Below are positions 32,635-40,270 of a DNA stretch of 56,167 bases, one piece after another (the first letter of the stretch is position 1; every line of letters starts with the position of its first letter). The notes under the pieces are model-generated. The model saw nothing but the letters and a program-made list of their open reading frames with translations, made no database searches and was not told the DNA's origin. This DNA is from an uncultured Lachnospiraceae bacterium (GTDB lineage: Bacteria > Bacillota > Clostridia > Lachnospirales > Lachnospiraceae). Location: positions 1 to 56,167 of the forward strand of contig CAJUMB010000018.1 in the NCBI GenBank assembly GCA_910587105.1, given 5' to 3'. The position numbers and the translations under genes were made by a program.

Positions 32635-34935
32635 ATGAGAAGTAAGAAATTTCTGGCTTTGACTCTGGCTTTCTGTATGGCATGTTCAGGTACCGTATCT
32701 GTAGGGGCATCCGTTTCAGATAACCAGAAAGAGGAACAGCAGGGAGATGTGCTGGAGGAAACGGACGAAAGCGGGCAGGTGCAAAAAGATGAGTCCTCTG
32801 CCCCGGAAGCTTTGGAGAATGAGGGCATTGAAAATGATGGAAATCTGATTTCCGGTCCAGAGGAACCGCAGGGGCAGCAGGAAGAACCGGCTGGCAGTGA
32901 GGAGCTGGCGGGGTTGGAGAATCTGGCAGATGCGGAAGATTCCGGCAATGCAAAGCTTGAGGAAAGCGGGGTTGTGGATGAAAAATGCTGGGATTTGAAA
33001 AATACTCCCCAGTATAAACTGAGAAAGTCAGAGAACAGTGAAGAATATTTTACAGCAGCAGATGGCATTGCTGCAGTCCGCAAAAACGGAGCAGATGCGT
33101 ATTATGTGTTTGACCAGAATGGCGTTATGCAGACTGGTCTTTATACAATCAGCAGGAATGGAACGGAAACCTATTATTTTTTAACAGCAGAAGATACGAA
33201 AAAGGATTGTAACGAAAGCGAGGACGGAATTATCATTCCGAATCCTTTGAATTCCAGAATTGGCCAGATGGTCACAGAGGAAGGCTGGATTCAGGTTGGC
33301 GATAGATGGCTTTATATGAAAGAAGGCGGCGGCTGGGATACTTCTATGGTCGGAATGCAGAAGCTGCCTGATGGTAAAGTATACTGTCTGTCAGAAAACG
33401 GAGTGATCGAGAAAGACGTGCTGCGGACCATCAGCGATAATACATACTATTTTGGGGAAGACGGCGTTATGATTACAGACCAGGAAAAGATCCTGGATGA
33501 TACCATGCATTATTTTGGCACAGACGGTGCTATGGTCATCAATGCATTTCAGAAAGTCGGCGATAAGCAGTATTATTTTGATGAGCAGGGGAAGAGGCTG
33601 GAGCAGACCGGCTGGCAGAAACTTGGCGGCAGCTGGTATTATTTCAACAAAGATTTCTCCCGTGTTATTAAGACAAAATGGCAAAAAATAACAGAGGATG
33701 GAAGTACAGAATATTACTATTTTGATGAAGAAGGAAAAATGGCCAAGGATCAGTTCGTCAAGTCAGATAGTTATATGTACTGGGTTGACAGCACTGGATG
33801 CCGGGTCACTGGTCTGCAGAAAATCGATGGCGCATACTACTACTTTAGACCACAAAAGGAAGATGGTGCTCCTGTTGGCTCTGCCTGTAAAGGATGGGTC
33901 AAAGAAGACGGCCGCTGGTATCGTTTCAAGAGCGATTTCCAGGCACAGACCAGTCCGTTGATTCTCATTGGCTCGAAATATTATTCTTTCACCAAGACCG
34001 GAAAAATGTACAAAGGCGGTCTGAAAGAGATTGACGGAAAATACTATTATTTTGAAAAGCAGACGGATAGTGCCCGTAAGGGATATGCTGTCACGAATAA
34101 ATGGGTTAAGAAAGGCGGAAAATGGTATTATGCCACAGCGAAAGCTTATATGAAAACCAATGGCTGGCTGAAAAATAAGGGAAAATATTATTATTTCGGC
34201 AAAGACAGCGTAATGGTTAAAAATAAGTGGATGCAGCGCAATGGCAAGTGGGGGTATCTGGATGGGGATGGAGTATTCTCTCAGAATTGGGTAAAAGTCC
34301 AGGGAGATTGGAAATACGCTCAGAAAGATGGAACATTCGCAAAAGGATGGACCACTGTAAAACGCAATGGAGCCCAGTACAGATTTTATTTCAATAAGAA
34401 AGGTGTTTTGGTTCAGGATGTCAGAAATCGGATCTCCGGGCCGTATATGCTGAAAGTAGACCGAAAAAGAAATCAGGTTACGGTGTATGCGAAAGATTCC
34501 AACGGACAGTATAATACTCCTGTTGTGGCATTTCCATGTTCAGTAGGCCTTCCGGCAACACCTACTCCCACAGGGACATTTATTGGAACCCGTGCAGGCC
34601 GGTGGCAGGAACTTATGGGTCCCAGTTATGGTCAGTATGCGACTCTTGTAGATGCGGCAAATGGAATCTTTATTCATTCAGTGGCGGGAAGTGCACCAAA
34701 TATCAACAGCCTTCCGTATGGTGAATGGAACAAACTGGGAAGGTCATCTGCTTCTCATGGATGTATCCGTGTGGCGGTTGCTGATGCCAAGTGGATTTAT
34801 CAAAACTGCAATGGGTCTACAGTAGAGGTAAGAGATTATGCCAACGCAGGTCCCTTTGACCAGAAAACATATCGTAAGATCAACTCATCGTATAAATGGG
34901 ACCCCACTGACCCAGAGGGAAGAGGATATCTGTAA
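32635..34935 (+). CDS. L,D-transpeptidase with cell-wall-binding repeats
   Basis: A 766-residue secreted protein. Order of parts: signal peptide (about 1-27), an acidic Glu/Gly/Ser-rich linker (about 28-115), roughly twenty aromatic cell-wall-binding repeats (GWxxxxGxWYYF pattern, about 120-595), and a C-terminal YkuD L,D-transpeptidase domain (about 600-750). The domain carries IHSVAGS and the catalytic SHGCIRV near residue 706. Such enzymes form 3-3 cross-links in peptidoglycan or attach proteins, and resist most beta-lactams. The repeats probably bind a wall polymer; choline dependence cannot be told. A sigma-A promoter lies in front and a strong terminator behind, so it is a single-gene unit. 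Confidence 0.92.
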   Translation: MRSKKFLALTLAFCMACSGTVSVGASVSDNQKEEQQGDVLEETDESGQVQKDESSAPEALENEGIENDGNLISGPEEPQGQQEEPAGSEELAGLENLADAEDSGNAKLEESGVVDEKCWDLKNTPQYKLRKSENSEEYFTAADGIAAVRKNGADAYYVFDQNGVMQTGLYTISRNGTETYYFLTAEDTKKDCNESEDGIIIPNPLNSRIGQMVTEEGWIQVGDRWLYMKEGGGWDTSMVGMQKLPDGKVYCLSENGVIEKDVLRTISDNTYYFGEDGVMITDQEKILDDTMHYFGTDGAMVINAFQKVGDKQYYFDEQGKRLEQTGWQKLGGSWYYFNKDFSRVIKTKWQKITEDGSTEYYYFDEEGKMAKDQFVKSDSYMYWVDSTGCRVTGLQKIDGAYYYFRPQKEDGAPVGSACKGWVKEDGRWYRFKSDFQAQTSPLILIGSKYYSFTKTGKMYKGGLKEIDGKYYYFEKQTDSARKGYAVTNKWVKKGGKWYYATAKAYMKTNGWLKNKGKYYYFGKDSVMVKNKWMQRNGKWGYLDGDGVFSQNWVKVQGDWKYAQKDGTFAKGWTTVKRNGAQYRFYFNKKGVLVQDVRNRISGPYMLKVDRKRNQVTVYAKDSNGQYNTPVVAFPCSVGLPATPTPTGTFIGTRAGRWQELMGPSYGQYATLVDAANGIFIHSVAGSAPNINSLPYGEWNKLGRSSASHGCIRVAVADAKWIYQNCNGSTVEVRDYANAGPFDQKTYRKINSSYKWDPTDPEGRGYL

Positions 34936-34940
34936 TATAC

Positions 34941-34971
34941 AACAGGCTGGAAATTTCCAGCCTGTTTTTAT
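34941..34971 (+). terminator. Rho-independent terminator after the L,D-transpeptidase gene
   Basis: AACAGGCTGGAAA (34941-34953) and TTTCCAGCCTGTT (34954-34966) form a perfect 26-nt palindrome, followed by TTTA. Confidence 0.85.
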
Positions 34972-35021
34972 AAATAATCTGTCAGCAGGTTTTCATTGCA
35001 GCAAGAAGAACAGCAAATCAT

Positions 35022-35051
35022 TTGGCAGATAAATATGCCATTGAGTATAAA
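35022..35051 (+). promoter_or_regulatory. Candidate promoter of the five-gene envelope operon
   Basis: TTGGCA (35022-35027), an 18-nt spacer and TATAAA (35046-35051), about 20 nt before the start codon at 35072. Confidence 0.5.
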
Positions 35052-35071
35052 GGTTAAGGAACTGTATGTAA

Positions 35072-36031
35072 ATGGATACACCGATATATGAGATTCACAG
35101 CGAATCAGAACAGGGAAACAGAATTTTTATTAAAAGGGACGATCTGCTTCCGTTCTCTCTGGGAGGGAATAAGGTCCGCATAGGCTGGGAGTTTTACCGG
35201 GATATGTGCAGGACAGAGGCAGACTGTATGATAATATATGGCGACAGACGTTCGAACTTATGCAGAGTCCTGGGGAATATCTGCAGTCAGAAACAGATTT
35301 CGTGTTACATGATTTGTACCAGTGTGGAGGAAACACGCAGTCCGTCCTGCAACAGCCGTATGATGGAGTGGATGCAGACAGAGGTGATTCCCTGCCGGAA
35401 AGACGCAGTGGCCCAGTGTGTGCAGGAACTGTTTGAGCGTCTGGAGGGGGAGGGAAGGAAGCCGTATTATATTTACGGCAATCAATGGGGAGAGGGCCGG
35501 GAAGGCGTCCCAGTACAGGCTTATGTGGATGCATACCAGGAAATACTAAGACAGGAAACCCAGCTGGGCATTTCTTTTGACTATATTTTTACGGCGTCCG
35601 GCACCGGGGCCACACAGAGCGGCTTGGCCGCAGGCAGTCTGCTGGCGCAGGACAAAAAGAAGATTGTGGGGATTTCCGTTTCCCGGGAAAAGGAGCGGGG
35701 AACCAGAATCATGGCCAGAGCCTTGAGCCAGTATTTTAAAACCCGGAAGATTCCGGTTCCTGAGCGTCTGGAGGACAGGATTTGTCTGGCCGACGAGTAT
35801 CTGCTGGGAGGATACGGAAAATTTGATGAGCAGATAGAGGAGTGTATCCGCAGGCAGTTTCTGCAGAATGCCCTTCCTCTGGACCCCACTTATACGGGAA
35901 AAGCATTCTGGGGAATGGAACGTTATCTAAAGGAACACCATATCGAGAATGCAGATATTCTATTCCTCCACACAGGGGGCGCGCCTTTATTTTACGATTA
36001 TCTGATAGATGAGGAGAACATGACATGTTAG
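35072..36031 (+). CDS. PLP-dependent enzyme, ACC deaminase/D-cysteine desulfhydrase family
   Basis: A 319-residue fold-type II PLP enzyme. The lysine that binds PLP is expected in SLGGNKVR near residue 33, within KRDDLLPFSLGGNK, which is the family signature (KRDDLTGLALGGNK-like). The phosphate-binding loop is seen as SGTGATQSG near 176. Known members deaminate 1-aminocyclopropane-1-carboxylate or desulfurate D-cysteine; related ones make diamino acids. Here it is the first gene of an operon with a GT2, an ATP-grasp ligase and an SMR pair. So it may supply or remodel an amino acid for that pathway rather than act in catabolism (inference). It overlaps the GT2 gene by 7 bp. AAGGA lies about 11 nt before the ATG. 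Confidence 0.8.
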   Translation: MDTPIYEIHSESEQGNRIFIKRDDLLPFSLGGNKVRIGWEFYRDMCRTEADCMIIYGDRRSNLCRVLGNICSQKQISCYMICTSVEETRSPSCNSRMMEWMQTEVIPCRKDAVAQCVQELFERLEGEGRKPYYIYGNQWGEGREGVPVQAYVDAYQEILRQETQLGISFDYIFTASGTGATQSGLAAGSLLAQDKKKIVGISVSREKERGTRIMARALSQYFKTRKIPVPERLEDRICLADEYLLGGYGKFDEQIEECIRRQFLQNALPLDPTYTGKAFWGMERYLKEHHIENADILFLHTGGAPLFYDYLIDEENMTC

Positions 36032-36963
36032 TATCAATAGTCATACCCTGCTATAATTCCCAGGCTACCATTGGAAAAGTTGTGGATATGGTTTCCGGGG
36101 AGTTTGAGAAAAATCCTGGATATACCTGCGAATTCGTGCTGGTAAATGACCATTCCAGGGACGGCACCTTTGGGGTAATCCGCAGGCTGGCCCAGGAAAG
36201 GGAAAATGTGAAAGGCGTGGATCTGCTCCGTAATTTCGGCCAGCATAATGCGCTGATGGCTGCCCTGTCCTACGCCCAGGGAGATTATATACTGGGGATG
36301 GATGATGATATGCAGACACATCCGTCGCAGATTTTTAAACTGATTGACAAAATGGCAGAAGGGTTTGACATTGTTTACGGGGTATATCCACGGCGGAAAA
36401 ATTCTGTTTTAAAAAATTTTTCCAGTAAGCTCAATGAAGTCTCTTCCAGAATTCTGCTGGGGCGGCCTAAGGAGATTTTATCCAGTAATTTCTGGGTGAT
36501 TACCCGGGCTGTCTGTGAGGAAGTGGTGAAATATACCAGTTACAATCCCTATATAGATGGCATTTTCTACCGCATCACTCATAACATCGGCAATGTACCC
36601 GTAGAACACTTTAAACGGGAATCCGGAACCTCCAACTATACCCTGCGCAAATTGATGGGGCTTTGGCTGGCATACTGGAATTATTCGGTGATTCCTCTGC
36701 GGATATCCTCTGTTCTGGGGATGTTTTCCGCGTTGGGGGGCTTTCTGGCAGCTGTGGTGGTTGTAGTGAAGAAGATGATATCTCCGGATATCCCTGCAGG
36801 GTGGGCCTCCACCATCTGCGTGATGGTATTTTTCTTCGGACTGGTTCTGATGGTACTGGGTATTATTGGGGAATATCTGGGCAAAATGCTTCTGACGCTG
36901 AATCATACTCCTCAATACATTGTGAGAGAGACAGTTAATATAACAGACATGGAGAAAAGATGA
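36025..36963 (+). CDS. Polyprenyl-phosphate glycosyltransferase (GT2, ArnC/GtrB type)
   Basis: A 312-residue family 2 glycosyltransferase. It starts SIVIPCYNSQATIGK, has the metal-binding DDDMQTHP near residue 93, and ends with two transmembrane helices (about 231-250 and 266-290). This is the layout of enzymes that move a sugar from a nucleotide to undecaprenyl phosphate on the cytoplasmic face (ArnC, GtrB, DPM1 types). GAGGAG lies 8 nt before the ATG, which itself sits inside the preceding gene. It overlaps the ATP-grasp gene by 4 bp (ATGA). The donor sugar is not shown by the sequence; dTDP-4-amino-4,6-dideoxygalactose is suggested by the neighbouring aminotransferase. Confidence 0.85.
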   Translation: MLVSIVIPCYNSQATIGKVVDMVSGEFEKNPGYTCEFVLVNDHSRDGTFGVIRRLAQERENVKGVDLLRNFGQHNALMAALSYAQGDYILGMDDDMQTHPSQIFKLIDKMAEGFDIVYGVYPRRKNSVLKNFSSKLNEVSSRILLGRPKEILSSNFWVITRAVCEEVVKYTSYNPYIDGIFYRITHNIGNVPVEHFKRESGTSNYTLRKLMGLWLAYWNYSVIPLRISSVLGMFSALGGFLAAVVVVVKKMISPDIPAGWASTICVMVFFFGLVLMVLGIIGEYLGKMLLTLNHTPQYIVRETVNITDMEKR

Positions 36964-38198
36964 AAAAATTGATGATACTGGGAGCCGGAATTTATCAGGC
37001 TCCCCTCATACGGCAGGCGAAAGAACTGGGACTGTTTGTAATTGTAGTGAGCAGTCCAGGGGATTATCCAGGGTTTGCCCTGGCCGATAAAGTGTATAAA
37101 ACGGATACCCGTGACCAGGAGGGGGTGCTGGAGATTGCACAGTCAGAACAGATTGATGGTATCTGTACTTCCGGTACAGATGTGGCTGTGCGCACCATTG
37201 GTTATGTGTGCCAGAAAATGGGGCTCCACGGGCTCACCTATGAGGCTGCCTGCCAGGTGACAGATAAAGCACTGATGAAAGATGCTTTTTTTCAGAAGAA
37301 AGTGTCCACTCCTGGACATATCAGAGCATCTTCACTGGAAAAAGCCAAGCAGGCGGCTAAGCGGATGGGATACCCCCTGCTGGTAAAAGCGGTTGACAGC
37401 TCCGGAAGCAGGGGAATTGTGATTGTAGAAAGAGAGAGCAGGCTGGAGGAAGCTTTTTCCCGTGCCCTGCAGGTATCCCGAAAGGATTATGTGCTGGTGG
37501 AAGAATATATCCAGGCAGAGGAAATCGGGGTAGACGGATTTGTGAAAAATGGAAGTCTGGTATTTATGGCGCCTCATGAGAAGTATCTGTTCAGGGGCGA
37601 CCAGGTGACTGTCCCTGCCGGACACAGCTTTCCGTATATCGCCACTAAGAAACAAATGCGTGAGGTTCAAAAGCAGATGCAGCTTGCCATAGAAGCTGTG
37701 GGTCTGGATGAGTGTCCTGTGAATGCAGATGTGCTGGTGGATGGGAATAAAGTCTGGATTCTTGAGATTGGGGGACGTACAGGGGCTACCTGTATTCCGG
37801 AGCTGATCTCTTTGCACTATGGATTTCCCTTTTACCAGAGAATCATACAGAATGCTTTGGGAGAATCTGTACAGTTTCCCAGGCTTGTTCATGTTCCCTG
37901 CCAGGGGAGGCTGCTGATGAGCCCCATTGATGGAGTGATCACCGGTATTGATGAAGAAAAGCTGGACAGCCTTCGAGAGAAGGGGGTGCAGGTTGTCATA
38001 GACTACCCCGCAGGCCATAAAGTACAGGCTATGAAAAACGGCACGGACCGCATAGGTCATGTGGCAGCCAAGGCTGCATCAGAGGAAGAATTTACAGCTG
38101 TTTATGACCAGGTGCAGTCAGCAGTCCGGATAGGAGACCAGACATTGTATCAGCTGAACCTGCGGACTGAAGACAGGGGAGATGGAAAGAACAAATGA
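36960..38198 (+). CDS. ATP-grasp domain ligase
   Basis: A 412-residue protein with a Rossmann-like preATP-grasp domain at about 1-100 (starts KKLMILGAGIYQAPLI). The ATP-grasp fold lies at about 105-300 (YPLLVKAVDSSGSRGI, VEEYIQ, and the metal-binding WILEIGGRTGATC near 260). A C-terminal lobe is of the carbamoyl-phosphate synthase/PurK-like type. Such enzymes activate a carboxylate with ATP and join it to an amine or thiol. In this operon the natural guess is an amino-acid or carboxylate attached to an amino sugar, but no substrate motif proves it. It is coupled by 4-bp overlaps to the genes on both sides. Confidence 0.85.
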   Translation: MKKLMILGAGIYQAPLIRQAKELGLFVIVVSSPGDYPGFALADKVYKTDTRDQEGVLEIAQSEQIDGICTSGTDVAVRTIGYVCQKMGLHGLTYEAACQVTDKALMKDAFFQKKVSTPGHIRASSLEKAKQAAKRMGYPLLVKAVDSSGSRGIVIVERESRLEEAFSRALQVSRKDYVLVEEYIQAEEIGVDGFVKNGSLVFMAPHEKYLFRGDQVTVPAGHSFPYIATKKQMREVQKQMQLAIEAVGLDECPVNADVLVDGNKVWILEIGGRTGATCIPELISLHYGFPFYQRIIQNALGESVQFPRLVHVPCQGRLLMSPIDGVITGIDEEKLDSLREKGVQVVIDYPAGHKVQAMKNGTDRIGHVAAKAASEEEFTAVYDQVQSAVRIGDQTLYQLNLRTEDRGDGKNK

Positions 38199-38572
38199 GT
38201 ACAGAGTCAGCAAAAAAACAGGGCAGAGCGGGTGTGCTGGATTATATAAAGCTTCATCTGAATATTCTGCTGTTTTCATTTACAACCGTGTTTTCAAAGG
38301 CAGCCTCCGTACAGTTAAATGAATATGGACTGCACTCCCGGCTGCTGTATGTATTTGCGTTTCTTATGCTGCTGAACTGCGGGATTTACGCCCTTGCGTG
38401 GCAGCAGGTGATTAAAAAATTTCAGCTGAGCATTGCCTATGCCAACAAATCGGTGTATCTGATCTGGGGGCAGCTGTGGGCTGTGGTGATTTTTGGAGAA
38501 CATTTGACCTTTGGGAATATCCTGGGACTGATTTTTGTGTTTGCCGGGGTGATGGTGGTGTCTTATGAATAG
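38195..38572 (+). CDS. SMR/EamA-type small membrane transporter subunit 1
   Basis: A 125-residue protein with about four transmembrane helices after a polar N-terminus of 18 residues. It has the SMR-like pattern of a helix with an alanine-tyrosine motif (SIAYANKSVYLIWGQLWAVV) and a last helix GNILGLIFVFAGVMVV. Together with the next gene, overlapping by 8 bp, it probably forms a heterodimeric flippase like ArnE/ArnF, which turns undecaprenyl-phosphate-aminoarabinose across the membrane. Similarity to drug exporters of the SMR family is expected and not informative. Function is inferred from pairing and context. Confidence 0.75.
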   Translation: MSTESAKKQGRAGVLDYIKLHLNILLFSFTTVFSKAASVQLNEYGLHSRLLYVFAFLMLLNCGIYALAWQQVIKKFQLSIAYANKSVYLIWGQLWAVVIFGEHLTFGNILGLIFVFAGVMVVSYE

Positions 38573-38906
38573 ATTTTATCTGATGTTGATGTTTGTGGGA
38601 ACTTTTTTCGCGGCTGTTTCCCAGATTCTGCTGAAACAAAGTGCAGACCGCACATACAACAGGCCGCTGGGCGATTATCTGAACTGGCGTGTGATTACCT
38701 CATACGGTATGTATTTTGGAATTTTATTTCTGAATACCTGGTGTTATACAAAGATTGATATGAAATATGGTTCCATCATAGATACCTGCTGTTATGTATT
38801 TGTGATGCTGCTGTCCTGCCTGATTTTGAAAGAAAAAATCACCCGCAGAAAACTGGCAGGGAATCTGCTGATTATCTGCGGGGTCATGATCTATACTATG
38901 GTTTAG
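38565..38906 (+). CDS. SMR/EamA-type small membrane transporter subunit 2
   Basis: A 113-residue, four-helix protein. It starts FYLMLMFVGTFFAAVSQILLK and ends RKLAGNLLIICGVMIYT, the beginning and end of an EmrE-like unit; the gene start overlaps subunit 1. The internal CYTKIDMKYGSIID segment corresponds to the second/third helix. Two non-identical SMR genes side by side usually make an antiparallel heterodimer. It is the last gene of the operon, followed by 99 bp that hold a 7-bp inverted repeat (GTGGCAG, 38918-38957) but no strong terminator. Confidence 0.75.
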   Translation: MNRFYLMLMFVGTFFAAVSQILLKQSADRTYNRPLGDYLNWRVITSYGMYFGILFLNTWCYTKIDMKYGSIIDTCCYVFVMLLSCLILKEKITRRKLAGNLLIICGVMIYTMV

Positions 38907-39005
38907 ATTCTCCGCCTGTGGCAGGCCCGCTGCCGGCGGCATAATTCTGTTCTGCCACAGTGTGATCTCCTGGAGGAGTTTTATGGTATAAGATACGTAA
39001 GTTTC

Positions 39006-40136
39006 CTATACCGTAAAAAAGTCTTTGACAGTCTGTACCACCTTTTCCCTGCTCTCCTGGCCCATGCCATAGAAAAGAGGAAGGCGGACCAGACGTTCGC
39101 TTTCCCGGGTAGTGTATTTGTCTTCCCCGTGGAATCTGCCAAATTTCCGGCCTGCTGGAGAAGAGTGCAGGGGTATGTAGTGGAATACAGCCATAACTCC
39201 CCGTTCTTTCAAATAAGAGATGAAACGGGTACGGGTATCCAGGTCTTCCAGTTTCAGGTAATACATATGGGCGTTGTGCCGGGCGTAAGAAGGAATGACA
39301 GGGCGGGCGGCATATCCGGCCTGCTCCAATTCCTGGAACGCCTGGTGGTAGAATTCCCAGGTCTCCATCCGATCCTGCTGAATTTCCTGGAACATGGTAA
39401 ACTGTCCCCATAGGTAGGCAGCATTTAATTCACTGGGAAGGTAGGAGGAACCGTAGTCCACCCAGGTATATTTATCGATTTGTCCACGGAAAAACTGACT
39501 GCGGTTGGTTCCTTTTTCACGGATTATTTCTGCCTTTTTCAGAGACTCATCCTCTTGGAGTAAAAGCGCTCCTCCTTCCCCCATAGTTAAATTTTTTGTC
39601 TCGTGGAAACTCAGGCATCCGTAATCTCCGATGCTGCCTAACGCTTTACCTTTATAATAGGAAAAAATTCCCTGGGCGGCATCCTCCACCACCTTCAGGT
39701 GATATCTCCGGGCAATGTCCAGAAGAGGGTCCATATCACATGCCACGCCGGCATAGTGGACTGGCAGGATTACTTTGGTGCGGGGGGTGACGGCATCTTC
39801 CACCAGTCTTTCGTCCAGATTCATAGTATCCGGACGTATATCTGTGAATACAATGTGTGCACCTCTCTGCACAAATGCATTTGCCGTGGACACAAACGTG
39901 TAGGATGGCATGATGACCTCATCACCAGTACCTATGTTTGTCAGTACCGCAGCCATCTCCAGAGCATGGGTACAGGATGTGGTTAGCAATGCGTGTCTGA
40001 CTGCCAGAGTCTGCTCCATCCACTCGCTGCAGCGCCGGGTGAACATACCGTCACCGCAGAGTTTGCGTTTCTCAATGGCTTCCTGTATGTATTGTTCTTC
40101 TGCCCCTGTATGAGGGGGTATATTAAAATCAATCAT
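39006..40136 (-). CDS. rffA: dTDP-4-amino-4,6-dideoxygalactose transaminase (RffA/WecE type)
   Basis: A 376-residue sugar aminotransferase of the DegT/DnrJ/EryC1/StrS family. It uses PLP and an amino donor to convert dTDP-4-keto-6-deoxyglucose to an amino sugar. Key blocks: MIDFNIPPHTG at the start, TTSCTHALEMAA, MPSYTFVSTANAF, VEDAAQGIFSYYKGKALGSIGD, and the PLP lysine in SFHETKNLTMGEGGA. I chose ATG 40136, which gives the family's MI.FN.PP start. The longer frame from 40172 begins with a TTG that is really the -35 of its promoter. No ribosome binding site precedes the ATG. It faces the five-gene operon tail to tail, and its substrate would be made by RfbA/RfbB encoded at 43-45 kb. Confidence 0.88.
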   Translation of the reverse strand: MIDFNIPPHTGAEEQYIQEAIEKRKLCGDGMFTRRCSEWMEQTLAVRHALLTTSCTHALEMAAVLTNIGTGDEVIMPSYTFVSTANAFVQRGAHIVFTDIRPDTMNLDERLVEDAVTPRTKVILPVHYAGVACDMDPLLDIARRYHLKVVEDAAQGIFSYYKGKALGSIGDYGCLSFHETKNLTMGEGGALLLQEDESLKKAEIIREKGTNRSQFFRGQIDKYTWVDYGSSYLPSELNAAYLWGQFTMFQEIQQDRMETWEFYHQAFQELEQAGYAARPVIPSYARHNAHMYYLKLEDLDTRTRFISYLKERGVMAVFHYIPLHSSPAGRKFGRFHGEDKYTTRESERLVRLPLFYGMGQESREKVVQTVKDFFTV

Positions 40137-40143
40137 GCTAAAT

Positions 40144-40172
40144 ATTATAACATAGTGGTGGAAATTGGTCAA
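40144..40172 (-). promoter_or_regulatory. Promoter of rffA giving a leaderless transcript
   Basis: On the minus strand TTGACC (40172-40167), a 17-nt spacer and TATAAT (40149-40144) form a near-consensus promoter. Only 7 nt separate the -10 from the ATG at 40136, so the transcript should start at or next to the A of AUG. Confidence 0.75.
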
Positions 40173-40181
40173 AAATAAATA

Positions 40182-40210
40182 TTGATTTTGTCAGTCCCAA
40201 TAGGTATAAT
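40182..40210 (+). promoter_or_regulatory. Promoter of the GH25 muramidase gene
   Basis: TTGATT (40182-40187), a 17-nt spacer and TATAAT (40205-40210), about 60 nt before the start. It is divergent from the rffA promoter, with the two -35 boxes about 10 bp apart. Confidence 0.7.
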
Positions 40211-40270
40211 ATTAAATGTAACAGAAACTTAATTAATAAGTTAAGAAAATATTAAATAGGGGTTGTGGGT

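Noticed and set aside
40137..40172. Longer aminotransferase starting at TTG 40172
   Set aside because: The extra 12 residues are not family-like, and the TTG is the first part of the TTGACC -35 of a well-formed promoter.
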